From NCBI RefSeq assembly GCF_040546815.1, contig NZ_JBEPOO010000001.1:3720001-3784000 (forward strand): a stretch of 64,000 nucleotides of DNA, read 5' to 3'. The notes beneath the pieces are model-generated. The model ran no database searches and had not been told where the DNA came from. It saw only the letters and a list, made by a program, of their open reading frames with translations. Shown piece after piece: positions 35,545 through 44,501 of the stretch (the first letter of the stretch is position 1; each line of letters begins with the position of its first letter). The DNA comes from Devosia sp. 2618. GTDB taxonomy: Bacteria > Pseudomonadota > Alphaproteobacteria > Rhizobiales > Devosiaceae. The position numbers and the translations under genes are program-made.

Positions 35545-36324
35545 ATGTCTGATGCAGTAACCAGAGATGACGAGGACAAGCGCCCCTCGAACCTGACCGC
35601 GCAGGTCTATAATGCGCTGTGCCGCGCGATCCTGCGTGGCGATTACCCCATCGGGCAGTCATTGCCCTCGGAAGGGGAGCTTGCCGCGCGTTTCGAGGTC
35701 AGCAAGCCGGTGATCCGCGCTGTGCTGCAGCAATTGTCGGCGCTCGGCGTCATCGAAATCCGCCAGGGCAAGCCGAGCATCGTGCGACGGGTTTCGCCGC
35801 GCCCGCTCGAATATTTCTTCTCTTTCGCCATGATGGAAACCGAGAACGGCCTGATGGAGGCTGTGCAGCTCCGGCGTGGGCTCGAGACCTATATCGCCCA
35901 GCGAGCCGCCGAGCATATCAAGGTGTCGGACCTCAAGAAGCTACAGGAAACCATCAAGGCGATGGAAGCAGCGCGCGGTGATCCGGAAGCATTCATTGAA
36001 GCCGACCTCTCATTCCACATGACATTGGCCGAGGCGAGCGATAACCGCCTGCTGATGTTCCTTGTTCACGCCCTGCGCGGAACCATCCACGAAACAGTGC
36101 GGATGCTGCATGTGCGCGGCATGCTACCTGATCGCTCGGCTACTATTGCGCGCCACGTGGCCATCGTCGACGCCATCGCCTCTTGTGATCCTGAAGCGGC
36201 GCGGCTGGCGATGTCGGCTCATTTCGACGCCAGTGAAGAACGCACAATGAGCGCCAGTTCCAAAGGCCTGGCAATGCTGGAGCCCGAAGCCATTATCGAC
36301 TTTCTGGAACGAGACGAGACATAG
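35545..36324 (+). CDS. GntR-family (FCD) transcriptional regulator
   Basis: 259 residues. N-terminal winged HTH (LTAQVYNALCRAILRGDYPI, LPSEGELAARFEVSKPVIRAVL, about 15-80) and a C-terminal all-helical FCD domain with metal-binding His/Asp positions (DLSFHMTLAEASDNRLL; RHVAIVDAIASCDPEAA). FCD regulators usually bind organic acids or sugar acids. ATG 35545 has GAAGG upstream. Last gene of the + arm; probably binds the paired 17-bp palindromes in the divergent promoter. Confidence 0.92.
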   Translation: MSDAVTRDDEDKRPSNLTAQVYNALCRAILRGDYPIGQSLPSEGELAARFEVSKPVIRAVLQQLSALGVIEIRQGKPSIVRRVSPRPLEYFFSFAMMETENGLMEAVQLRRGLETYIAQRAAEHIKVSDLKKLQETIKAMEAARGDPEAFIEADLSFHMTLAEASDNRLLMFLVHALRGTIHETVRMLHVRGMLPDRSATIARHVAIVDAIASCDPEAARLAMSAHFDASEERTMSASSKGLAMLEPEAIIDFLERDET

Positions 36325-36546
36325 CTGTGTAGCTCAACAAGTTGCCCCAGCCAGCGCGAGGTGATCGATTGGGGGGCTGATTTGGACTGCCGTGACGAGC
36401 GTGCAAGCATACCCTGCGCGCGCTTGGCGCTTACGTGCAGTCGCTGCTTGGGTGAACTGCGTGACTTCCCTGTACCGAACCGCGCCGGGTTGCCGGAGGC
36501 CGTTTGGTCTAAGTTATGCGGCAATGGCCGATTGATCCAGTACGGC
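36325..36546. other. non-coding; possible scrap of another insertion sequence
   Basis: No intact gene. One + strand frame reads CSRCLGELRDFPVPNRAG, faintly like the zinc-ribbon region of ISL3-type transposases; too short and degraded to assign. Confidence 0.25.
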
Positions 36547-36783
36547 TTATTGGTCGGCCTTGGCTTCGGCCGGCGCGAATGTTTCCGATGGCTCGAGCAG
36601 GCGCTGGTTGTTGAAGCAGTCGATCCATTCGAGGGTGGTGAACGCTACCGCTTCTTAGCTGTGCCAGGGGCCGCGTCCGTGGATGACCTCGGCCTTGCAG
36701 TGACCGTTGTTGGTCTTGGCTAAGGCGTTGTCATAAGAGTGTCCAACGCTGCTCAGGGAAGCCAGACATGCGAGCAGCACCAT
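36547..36783 (-). pseudogene. IS3-family transposase OrfB, C-terminal remnant
   Basis: Read on the - strand: SSVGHSYDNALAKTNNGHC, then KAEVIHGRGPWHS, an in-frame TAA, then EAVAFTTLEWIDCFNNQRLL and EPSETFAPAEAKA. This is the conserved DDE C-terminus of IS3-family OrfB (usual SYDNALAE, GPWRSFEAVE, WVDWFNNRRLLEP). An internal stop, degraded flanks and no terminal repeats show a dead fragment. Confidence 0.85.
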
Positions 36784-37045
36784 ACACTTGCCTCAGCCCG
36801 TCCGCTTTAAGGAGGCTGCATCGAGCGGCTGAACGTCCGTAATGGGGCGCACAGCGGCCGGGCGTGCAGTCGTATATCCGAGGCAATTACTGACCCCATA
36901 GCGCTCGTTCGAAGCTAGACTTTCGGAGCCTGTAGCTGCCATTGCACTGAAGACCGCAACTGCAGCTTCGCGCCTCTGCGCCTCTATCAGTCGGCACTGC
37001 GGCGAGTTTGCGGGTCAGGGAAGGCCGGATTGCGCCGATAGATTG
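36784..37045. other. 262 bp with no gene seen
   Basis: No coding frame, repeat or promoter recognisable. It lies between the insertion-sequence remnant and the terminator of the peptide-binding-protein gene. Confidence 0.4.
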
Positions 37046-37070
37046 GGGGCGCCGGCTGAACCGGCGCCCC
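37046..37070 (-). terminator. terminator of the peptide ABC operon
   Basis: A perfect 10-bp stem GGGGCGCCGG, loop CTGAA, CCGGCGCCCC, 10 nt past the stop of the binding-protein gene. Very stable, but with only a weak U-tract. Confidence 0.7.
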
Positions 37071-37080
37071 TATAAGCTTG

Positions 37081-38658
37081 CTACTGTTTTACCGAAATAT
37101 AGCCAGGGCCGAGCAGCATCGCGTTGGAATTTATGGTTGTCCACTCGTACTTATTGGACACCACCCAGTCGACCACGCTGCGCCACAGCATCAGGGCCGG
37201 CTGTTCCTTTTCCCAGATGGTGACCATCTGGCGGAACAGTTCGACCTTCTTGGCTACGTCGGGTTCGGCGAGATACTGGCGGCCCAGTTCGACGAATTCA
37301 GCTGGCGGCGCCCAGCTGCGGTCGGCATCGCGTGTCGCACGCGCCGATTCAGGGCCCCAGAAGCCCCAGATCGAACGGGACGGCGTACCGTCGAACGTGG
37401 TGGACATCGACATGTTCAACACGCCGAACGGGTGCTGCAGTGCCAGAGGCCAGCTATCGACTATGTTAAGCTTCACATTGACGCCCAGATTACGCCACTG
37501 CTCGGCAATGTACTCGATGGCCAGGTCGAAGTTCGGATAGGCGCCGCGCACGACGTTGATCTGGACTTCCTCGCCATTGTAGTTCGACTTCTCCAAATAG
37601 GCCTTGGCGGCTTCTGGATCATAGGTGATCAGCGGCTGGATGCTCGGATCGTAATAGGCCGGCGAGTCAGGGAAGTTGAACGGCGCCGGCGCCACGGTTG
37701 CATCGCCCCACAGGCTTGCAACGAGCGATTCACGATCGATTGCCGCCGACAGCGCATAGCGCAGGTTGACGTCCGCCACCGGATTCGGCCCGAATTCGGG
37801 CAATTCCAGCGTGTTGTATGCCAGCAGGATATAGTTGTCGCCGGGACGGCTGATATAGGTCAGTTCGTCATAACCCTTGACCGTATCGATCTCGTCGACC
37901 GGGGTATTGACCATGATGTCGAACTCACCCGAAACCATGCCAGCAAGGCGCGCCGAGAACTCGGGCACGATGCGGAACTCGACGCTCTTGAGCGGCGGCG
38001 TGCCGCCCCAATAGTCGTCAAATGCCTCGAGCTTGACGTGGCTGGCGGGATCGAACTCCACCACCTTGTACGGCCCGGTGCCGATCGGCAGCTGGCCGAA
38101 CTTTTCGACGCCCTGCTCCAGATAGGCGGCTTTCGGCACGACAAAGCCCAGCGGCGTCACGAAACGGAACGGCAGGTTGGGATCGGGGATGCTGGTCTCA
38201 ACTTCGACCGTGGTCGCGTCGATGGCCTCGACCCGCGCGAACGAGTCAGTGTAGCGGGTGCCGGCGGGAACCAGGGCATTCTCACCCCAGATGCGTTCGG
38301 ACGACAGGGTGAAGGCCACGTCTTCGGCGGTCATCGTCTCGCCATTGTGGAACTTAACGCCTTCGCGGATCTTGAAGCGCCAGGTCAGGTCATCGACCTG
38401 TTCCCACTCGGTCGCGAGGGATGCGCGCAGTTCGCCACCTTCGGGGTCTTCGACAAAATTGCGGCCAACGATCGGATCGTAGATGCTGTCCATGATGCGC
38501 TGGGAATTGGTGGAATTCCCATCGATTGGCTCGATGCTGCGGTAAAGACCGTTGACGGCAATGACCACATCAGGACGGGTGTCCTGCGCCATGACCGGCA
38601 GCGCGAGCAGACCGGTGGCGATAAGCGCCACGGCCGCCTTGAAGATACGCATGCTCAT
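37081..38658 (-). CDS. peptide/nickel-type ABC substrate-binding protein
   Basis: 525-residue periplasmic SBP_bac_5 protein with a signal peptide (MRIFKAAVALIATGLLALPVMA, cut near MAQDT). Core motif WRFKIREGVKFHNGETMTAEDVAFTL and GTGPYKVVEFDP are typical. Start ATG 38658 or 38652 (GAAGGAA precedes both; the second has better spacing). Last gene of the - strand arm after two permeases. The ligand may be a peptide or another small polar compound. Confidence 0.93.
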   Translation of the reverse strand: MSMRIFKAAVALIATGLLALPVMAQDTRPDVVIAVNGLYRSIEPIDGNSTNSQRIMDSIYDPIVGRNFVEDPEGGELRASLATEWEQVDDLTWRFKIREGVKFHNGETMTAEDVAFTLSSERIWGENALVPAGTRYTDSFARVEAIDATTVEVETSIPDPNLPFRFVTPLGFVVPKAAYLEQGVEKFGQLPIGTGPYKVVEFDPASHVKLEAFDDYWGGTPPLKSVEFRIVPEFSARLAGMVSGEFDIMVNTPVDEIDTVKGYDELTYISRPGDNYILLAYNTLELPEFGPNPVADVNLRYALSAAIDRESLVASLWGDATVAPAPFNFPDSPAYYDPSIQPLITYDPEAAKAYLEKSNYNGEEVQINVVRGAYPNFDLAIEYIAEQWRNLGVNVKLNIVDSWPLALQHPFGVLNMSMSTTFDGTPSRSIWGFWGPESARATRDADRSWAPPAEFVELGRQYLAEPDVAKKVELFRQMVTIWEKEQPALMLWRSVVDWVVSNKYEWTTINSNAMLLGPGYISVKQ

Positions 38659-38821
38659 AGTTCCTTCTCATAGTCGTCAGTCACACCCGAACGGCGGTGG
38701 ACCGGTCCCGTTTGATACCAGCGTGGGCTCCGAACGAGAAGTTATCCGTTTCTCCTAGCGCGCCCGAAGCCAGATTGTTTTGGCGGGGATCGGCATGATC
38801 GTAGATTGCCCGCCCAAGGGC

Positions 38822-39655
38822 CTAGCGGCCCTGAAGTGTCGGGTCCAAACGGTCGCGCAGGGCATCGCCCAACAGGCTCACCGAAAGCGTGGTGACAAAG
38901 ATCAGCGAGCCGGGAATAACCGATAGCCACCAGGCGCGCCCGAGGCTATCGCGGCCCTCGCCGAGAAGCTGGCCGAGGCTGGTAAACGGCGGCTGGATGC
39001 CCAGGCCAAGAAAGCTCAGCCCGGTTTCCAGCAGGATGGTCTGCGGGAAATTGAGTGTGAGTTGCACGATCACGACGTTGAATACCGTGGGCAGGATATG
39101 GCGGAAGTCGATAACTGCCGGGCTAACCCCGATGGTGCGCGCCGCATCAACGAAGGGCAGCGTATGGGCCGACATCGCACTGCCGCGCACGAGACGCGCA
39201 TAGCTCTCCCAGCCGTAAATGCTCAGGATAGCCACGAACAGGGCCAGCGAATTGCCGAAGATGGCCAGCGCCGCGAGCGCAATGATCATGAAGGGAATTG
39301 CTGCCTGCAGGTCGATTGCCGCGTCGATCATGCTCCCCAAAAAATTGGGCGAGCGTGCCGCCACAAGGCCCAGGACCGTGCCCAGCAGCGCCCCGACAAT
39401 AGTGCCGATAAAGGCTAGCCCCAGACTCAGACGCGTACCAAAAACCAGCCGCGCCAGTGAATCGCGGCCCAGCCCGTCGGTGCCCAACGGATAGGCCCAG
39501 GTGCCCCCAAGAAACACCGGCGGCTTGTTGCGATCGAGCAGATGCGACACGTCATAGGCATTGGCGGTGAACAGGTCGCCAAAGGCGGCGAACAGGAACA
39601 CCAGTCCCAGCATGGCGGCAGGCAGGGCGATGTTGAGGCGGATCTTCATCGTCAC
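38822..39655 (-). CDS. ABC transporter permease (DppC/OppC type)
   Basis: 277 residues, about six membrane segments, with the DppC features PLGTDGLGRDSLARLVFGTRLSL and DAARTIGVSPAVIDFRHILPTV (EAA loop). The 5' end overlaps the DppB-type gene by 4 bp. It has no long OppC N-terminal domain. About 160 bp separates it from the binding-protein gene downstream. Confidence 0.93.
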   Translation of the reverse strand: MTMKIRLNIALPAAMLGLVFLFAAFGDLFTANAYDVSHLLDRNKPPVFLGGTWAYPLGTDGLGRDSLARLVFGTRLSLGLAFIGTIVGALLGTVLGLVAARSPNFLGSMIDAAIDLQAAIPFMIIALAALAIFGNSLALFVAILSIYGWESYARLVRGSAMSAHTLPFVDAARTIGVSPAVIDFRHILPTVFNVVIVQLTLNFPQTILLETGLSFLGLGIQPPFTSLGQLLGEGRDSLGRAWWLSVIPGSLIFVTTLSVSLLGDALRDRLDPTLQGR

Positions 39656-40590
39656 TTGGCTCCCGACTGACGCCTGGTGCCGATCCGTGGATCCAGCCAG
39701 CCATAGAGCAGATCGACTATCATGTTGGTTGTCGCCATGGCTGCAGCCGCCAGGATCACGATCAACTGCACCACCGCCAGATCACGCTCCGTCACCGAGA
39801 TGACGAGGAGCCGCCCAAGACCCGGCCAGGCAAAGACCGTTTCGGTGACCACCGCGCCGGCGATCATCGCCCCGATGCTGAACCCGGCCAGCGTCACCAG
39901 CGGCACCAGCATGGCGCGCAGCACGTGATGGGTCATCCGGCGCAGCGGAGGGATGCCATTGGCCCTGGCCGTCCGCATGAAAGGCGACGACAGCACTTCG
40001 AGAACTGAGGACCGGGTCAACCGCGCATAGGAGCCAGCCGAAGCGAGTCCCAGCGCCACGGCCGGCATCAACAGGCTGATCGGATAGTCAAACCCGCCAC
40101 TGGGCAACCAACGCAAATTGAGGGTGAACAGCAGGATCAACAGAATGCCGAGGAAGAAATTGGGCATGGCGAAGCCAAAGACCGAAAAGCTCATAACCAC
40201 GCGATCAACCCAGCTATTGCGGCGGGCGGCGGCCAGGATGCCCGAAGGAACACCGAGCAGCAAAGCGATGACGGTCGCGGTGCCGGTCAGGATCAAAGTC
40301 GGCACGATGCGCGGCGCCACCAGGTCCCAAGCCGGTCCGCCGGTGCGGAAGGAGATGCCGAAATCGCCCTGCAGCAGGCCCCAGAGATAGGACCAGTACT
40401 GTACGAAAAACGGTTGATCCAAGCCAAAGCGGGCGCGATAGCGATCAATGACGATCTGTGGCGCATCCGACGGCACCATGGCCGCAACCGGATCGCCGGC
40501 GAGCCGCAACATGATAAAAACCAGCGTCGCGGCCGCCCAGACGGTCAGCAACAGGCGGAGAAGTTTTTGCACAAAATAGGAAAAGGACAC
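39652..40590 (-). CDS. ABC transporter permease (DppB/OppB type)
   Basis: Inner-membrane permease with the family core: KLLRLLLTVWAAATLVFIMLRL, GDPVAAMVPSDAPQ, RTARANGIPPLRRMTHHVLRAML (EAA loop), and TETVFAWPGLGRLL. GTG 40590 is taken because it gives the usual N-terminus and 312 residues; the frame stays open to ATG 40710 and to 40782, which would run into the divergent ATPase start. No good SD decides the start. Confidence 0.85.
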   Translation of the reverse strand: MSFSYFVQKLLRLLLTVWAAATLVFIMLRLAGDPVAAMVPSDAPQIVIDRYRARFGLDQPFFVQYWSYLWGLLQGDFGISFRTGGPAWDLVAPRIVPTLILTGTATVIALLLGVPSGILAAARRNSWVDRVVMSFSVFGFAMPNFFLGILLILLFTLNLRWLPSGGFDYPISLLMPAVALGLASAGSYARLTRSSVLEVLSSPFMRTARANGIPPLRRMTHHVLRAMLVPLVTLAGFSIGAMIAGAVVTETVFAWPGLGRLLVISVTERDLAVVQLIVILAAAAMATTNMIVDLLYGWLDPRIGTRRQSGAK

Positions 40591-40780
40591 AGCTGCAAAA
40601 CGCCGATTGTAGAACGGAATGGGACGCCTGGACGCGCTCGTTGTTTCCGATTTCGCAGCCAAATGCAAAGCATTTACCGCCGCTTGGCTTGGCTCCAATG
40701 CAATTGACATGTTACAGCCATTGCCAACGCGCTGGCCCCAACGGGTCGCCCAATCCCTCGAACTTTCCAGGTTTTGCGTC

Positions 40781-41767
40781 ATGACGGAACCGTTGCTGAC
40801 GGTGAAAAACCTTACGACCCGCTATGCCACCGCATCGGGCTCGGTACTGGCCGTCGACAATGTGAGCTTCACGCTGAACGCGGGTGAGGTTCTGGGAATC
40901 GTCGGCGAATCGGGGTCGGGCAAGAGCCAGATTTTCATGTCTATTGCCGGGCTGACGGCCCCCAATGGCAAGATCACGGGCGAGGCGATGTTTAATGGCC
41001 GCGACCTGATCACCGCCGGCGAAAAAACCCTCAATCATGTCCGTGGCCGCGAACTCTCCTTCATCTTCCAGGACCCGATGACGGCGCTCAACCCGTTCCG
41101 GAACCTCTCCAGCCAGCTGACGGAAATGCTGATGCTGCATCGTGGCATGAGCAAGAGCGCGGCCCGGGCCGAGGCCCTGCGCCTGATGAACCGCGTGCGC
41201 ATTCCCGAGGCCAATCGCCGCCTCGACATGTTCCCCCATGAGCTTTCCGGCGGCATGCGCCAGCGCGTCATGATCGCCATGGCCCTTTCTTGTTCGCCCA
41301 AGCTGCTGATCGCCGATGAGCCGACGACGGCACTTGATGTGACCGTGCAGATTCAGGTCCTCGACCTGATCGATGAAATTCGCCGTGAGGAAGGATTGGC
41401 CGTGGTGCTGATCACCCACGACATGGGTGTTGTTGCACGCCTTTCCGACCGCGTGCTGGTCGTCTATGCGGGCAATATCGTCGAGCAGGGCAGCACCGAT
41501 GAGGTGCTGCTGGCCCCCAGCCATCCCTATACACACGGGCTTCTGTCCAGCATGCCCGACATTGGCCGGCCTCTGGGTGAGCTGGTTCCGGTACAGGGCT
41601 ATCCGCCCGATGGCCGCCAGGAGCGCAAGGGCTGCATGTTCGCGCCGCGCTGCCGCCAATCCCAGCCTGTATGCATCGAGCGGACGCCAGTTCTCACGCC
41701 ACCTTATGGGGCGCACGGCCAAGCCTGTCATTTCCCGCTCAATGCGGATGCGAGGCTGGCATCATGA
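40781..41767 (+). CDS. oligopeptide ABC ATPase (DppD/OppD type)
   Basis: 328 residues: Walker A GESGSGKSQ (Gln where V/T is usual, tolerated in the family), Q-loop FIFQDPMTALNP, signature LSGGMRQRVMIAMAL, Walker B LLIADEPTTALDVT, and a C-terminal oligo_HPY cysteine region (GCMFAPRCRQSQPVCIE) that often binds an Fe-S cluster. Divergent from the permease arm; overlaps the next ATPase by 4 bp (ATGA). Confidence 0.94.
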   Translation: MTEPLLTVKNLTTRYATASGSVLAVDNVSFTLNAGEVLGIVGESGSGKSQIFMSIAGLTAPNGKITGEAMFNGRDLITAGEKTLNHVRGRELSFIFQDPMTALNPFRNLSSQLTEMLMLHRGMSKSAARAEALRLMNRVRIPEANRRLDMFPHELSGGMRQRVMIAMALSCSPKLLIADEPTTALDVTVQIQVLDLIDEIRREEGLAVVLITHDMGVVARLSDRVLVVYAGNIVEQGSTDEVLLAPSHPYTHGLLSSMPDIGRPLGELVPVQGYPPDGRQERKGCMFAPRCRQSQPVCIERTPVLTPPYGAHGQACHFPLNADARLAS

Positions 41768-42786
41768 CCATCATTGCCACCGCGCAAGCCGAAGGCCTGA
41801 GCGTCCGCAACCTTTCGGTAAGCTATAAGATTTCGCGCGGGCTATTGGCGCCACCCGACGAATTACGTGCCGTGGTCGATGTCGATCTCGACATCGCGCC
41901 GGGCAAGACTCTCGGAATTGTCGGGGAATCGGGCTGCGGCAAGTCCACCCTGGCGCGCGCCATCCTGCGGCTCGAGCCCCCCCTGGGCGCGACACTGGTC
42001 TGGCGGGGCCAGAACATCGCCTCCATGTCGGACAACGAATTCCGCAAGGTGCGCCCCGACATGCAGATGATCTTTCAAGATCCTCTGGCGTCGCTCAATC
42101 CGCGCATGCGAGTGGCCGATATCATCGCCGAGCCGCTGCTGACCCATCGCAAGGATCTTAACCGCGGCCAGCGCCAGGAACTGGTCGCGGAGGCCATGCA
42201 ACGGGTTGGCTTGCGACCGGAAATGGCAACGCGCTTCCCGCATGAATTTTCCGGGGGCCAGGCCCAGCGCATTGGCATTGCCCGCGCCATCATCCTCAAG
42301 CCGCGCCTGTTGATCTGCGACGAAGCGGTTTCGGCCCTCGACGTTTCCATCCAGGCCCAGGTCCTGGCGCTGTTGAAGGACCTGCAGCGCGAAATGGGTC
42401 TTTGCATTCTGTTCATCAGCCACGATCTGGCTGTGGTCCGGCATATCTGCGACGATATCATGGTGCTTTATCTCGGCCGCGTCGCCGAATATGCGCCGCG
42501 CGATGTGCTGTTCGAGAGCCCGCGCCATCCTTATACAAGGGCGTTGATCGCCTCTGTGCTTTCGAGTGATCCACGCATTGAAAGGCACCATCAAAGCCCA
42601 GTTATTGGCGCTGACATGCCTTCGCCGATCAATCCGCCTGCCGGTTGCCCGTTCCATACCCGTTGCAACATGGTGGAAGGCATTTGCCGGACAGACCTGC
42701 CCCCACTCTTGGCCTGGCCAGACGGTGGCAATGTAGCCTGCCACATCAGCAATCGCACTTTACCGACGACGCATTCCAAGGACTAG
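41764..42786 (+). CDS. oligopeptide ABC ATPase (DppF/OppF type)
   Basis: 340 residues: Walker [17 protein letters not shown]-loop MIFQDPLASLNPRM, signature FSGGQAQRIGIARA, Walker B LLICDEAVSALDVS (Ala-Val for the usual Pro-Thr), and the C-terminal oligo_HPY region (GCPFHTRCNMVEGIC). Start ATG overlaps the upstream stop. Forms the second nucleotide-binding subunit of the importer. A PrpD-family gene follows after 4 nt. Confidence 0.94.
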   Translation: MTIIATAQAEGLSVRNLSVSYKISRGLLAPPDELRAVVDVDLDIAPGKTLGIVGESGCGKSTLARAILRLEPPLGATLVWRGQNIASMSDNEFRKVRPDMQMIFQDPLASLNPRMRVADIIAEPLLTHRKDLNRGQRQELVAEAMQRVGLRPEMATRFPHEFSGGQAQRIGIARAIILKPRLLICDEAVSALDVSIQAQVLALLKDLQREMGLCILFISHDLAVVRHICDDIMVLYLGRVAEYAPRDVLFESPRHPYTRALIASVLSSDPRIERHHQSPVIGADMPSPINPPAGCPFHTRCNMVEGICRTDLPPLLAWPDGGNVACHISNRTLPTTHSKD

Positions 42787-42790
42787 ACCA

Positions 42791-44149
42791 ATGACACTTA
42801 CCGATCGCCAGTGGGTGGCCCGCCACCTCGAACTGCTCGACGCCGAGATCCCGGCGGACTATGCGTCAGTGATCGGCCGGCTCGTCTCGGACACCATCGC
42901 CATTGCGAGCTATGCTCGCCAGCATGCCATCGGCGGTACGGCTTTCGATGCAGCGGGGCTGGCACTGGGCGAGAGCGGCACCAAGGTCTGGGGCGCACCA
43001 CAGCGGGCCGCCGCGCTCGACGCGGCATTCCTCAATGGCAGTGCGGCCGAAGCCCTCGATTTTCAGGAAGTGCTGATCAATGGCCGCAACAATGGCCATG
43101 CGGCCGTGGTCATCGTGCCGGCCGTGCTCGCCTTGGCGGAAGCGCGTGGCGCATCGAGTGAAAGTGTGGTGCGGGCAATCTGGATTGCCTTGGCCGCCAA
43201 TATCGGGCTGGGGGAAACGTTGGGACGCGCCCACCGCGCCAACGGCCTCGGGTTTAGAACTACGTCATTAACGGCCCCACTGGCGGCCGCACTGGGCTGT
43301 GCAGTCTTGGTCAGCGACGATCTCGACATTGCACTGGCGGCGTTGGGCATCTGCGCCGGAACCCTGCCTGCCGGCCTGCTGTCGGCCATGTCGCCCAAGA
43401 TGGGCAGCTACAGCCCCGACAAGGATTTTTCCGTCGGCTTCTCGGCGCGGCATGCGCTGCACTGCGCATTGCTGGCCCTCGGCGGCGCGACCGGACCGGA
43501 GCAGCCGATCACCGGCGACAAGGGCTGGTTGGCGAGCTTTGGCGCCGGCAGCGGTGACCAGAAGTATCTGGAGATCGCGCCCGAGGCGCGCGACCTCACT
43601 GCCTATTCCATCAAGCTCTACCCCGCCAATTTCGGCTGCCAGGCGGCCATTCGCGCCGCGGTCGAAATGGGCAGGACTCTCCGTCCCGACCAAGTCAGCC
43701 GCCTTAAGGTCCACGTCAAGTCCTCCAGCGCCGCTTCGCTGTCGATAAGGGCCATAGACAATCATCTGGCCGCTCGGTTCAGCCTACCCTTCGCCGTGGC
43801 CAGCGCCTTTGTACGGGGACGCTCGGTGCTGGAAGATTTCGAGGGCGATGCCGTGCAGAACAGCGAGGTCCTCAACTTCATGGACAAGATCGAACTCGTA
43901 GGCAGCTATGAGCTGGAGGCGATCCACCTCAGCCGCGGCGTCTTCCCCTCGCGCGTCGAGGCTTATGCGGGCGACCTGCTGCTCGCCAGCGATGCCTATG
44001 ACGGCCCCTTCGACAACTTCACCACGGCACAAAGCGACGCGGCGTTCGTGGAGAAGCTCAAATCACTGTGCGATACTGAAACCGTTGCCGTCCTCTCGCA
44101 ATATTCGCAGCGTGTCCTCGACCCAAAGAGTGTCGGCAGCCTGTTTTGA
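42791..44149 (+). CDS. MmgE/PrpD-family protein
   Basis: 452 residues of the MmgE/PrpD fold, which includes 2-methylcitrate dehydratase, cis-aconitate decarboxylase and iminodisuccinate epimerase. Seen: SDTIAIASYARQHAIGGTAF, NGSAAEALDFQEVLINGRNNGHAAVVIVPAVLALAEARG and IKLYPANFGCQAAIRAAVEM. Part of the + arm with the importer ATPases (4-nt gap), so it probably acts on the imported compound. No prpB/prpC nearby, so the methylcitrate cycle is unlikely. The reaction is unknown. Confidence 0.85.
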   Translation: MTLTDRQWVARHLELLDAEIPADYASVIGRLVSDTIAIASYARQHAIGGTAFDAAGLALGESGTKVWGAPQRAAALDAAFLNGSAAEALDFQEVLINGRNNGHAAVVIVPAVLALAEARGASSESVVRAIWIALAANIGLGETLGRAHRANGLGFRTTSLTAPLAAALGCAVLVSDDLDIALAALGICAGTLPAGLLSAMSPKMGSYSPDKDFSVGFSARHALHCALLALGGATGPEQPITGDKGWLASFGAGSGDQKYLEIAPEARDLTAYSIKLYPANFGCQAAIRAAVEMGRTLRPDQVSRLKVHVKSSSAASLSIRAIDNHLAARFSLPFAVASAFVRGRSVLEDFEGDAVQNSEVLNFMDKIELVGSYELEAIHLSRGVFPSRVEAYAGDLLLASDAYDGPFDNFTTAQSDAAFVEKLKSLCDTETVAVLSQYSQRVLDPKSVGSLF

Positions 44150-44458
44150 GGGAGCGTGCCGACCCTAATTCGATTTCATGGCAGACAATGACCTTAGTGG
44201 CTGGGCGATAAGCACAACTCGGCCGACGGGAGTTCTCGTACCGTAGATCAACATGTCTGAAATCCGTTTTCGTGGTCAGAAGCGCTCAATCCTCTCACGG
44301 CCCCGAAATCGTCAATTGTCTAAGGTCTGTTTCATCGACTAGCCGATCCAGGAGCAGACTGTCCTCGTCCCAGGCCAGTGTTGCGGTTGCCAGAACCAGA
44401 TCGAACCGACCGCTTTCAGGAAAATGAAATGGTAGCTTGAACGGCGGGAGTGGGGCGC
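44150..44458. other. 309 bp without a confident gene
   Basis: A - strand frame (44295-44474, 59 codons, FKLPFHFPESGRFDLVLATA) has plausible composition but no SD, and it begins inside the inverted repeat at 44459. Nothing else is recognised. Confidence 0.35.
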
Positions 44459-44491
44459 TTCGCCGACGACCCATCTGCGGTCGTCGGCGAA
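44459..44491. repeat. perfect 13-bp inverted repeat beside the recombinase gene
   Basis: TTCGCCGACGACC, 7-nt spacer CATCTGC, GGTCGTCGGCGAA, 10 nt beyond the recombinase stop. No U-tract. Either a terminator-like hairpin or a core recombination/attachment site; the data do not decide. Confidence 0.6.
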
Positions 44492-44501
44492 GTCGCACCC
44501 A

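Noticed and set aside
36361..36723. A 120-codon + strand frame after the gntR gene
   Set aside because: It overlaps the transposase remnant on the other strand and has no motif beyond a faint zinc-ribbon-like stretch.
42791..44149. Calling the PrpD-family gene 2-methylcitrate dehydratase (prpD)
   Set aside because: No prpB or prpC neighbours, and it is linked to an importer; the family has several activities.
44295..44474. A 59-codon - strand frame after the recombinase gene
   Set aside because: No SD, starts inside an inverted repeat, no recognised similarity; kept only as a remark.
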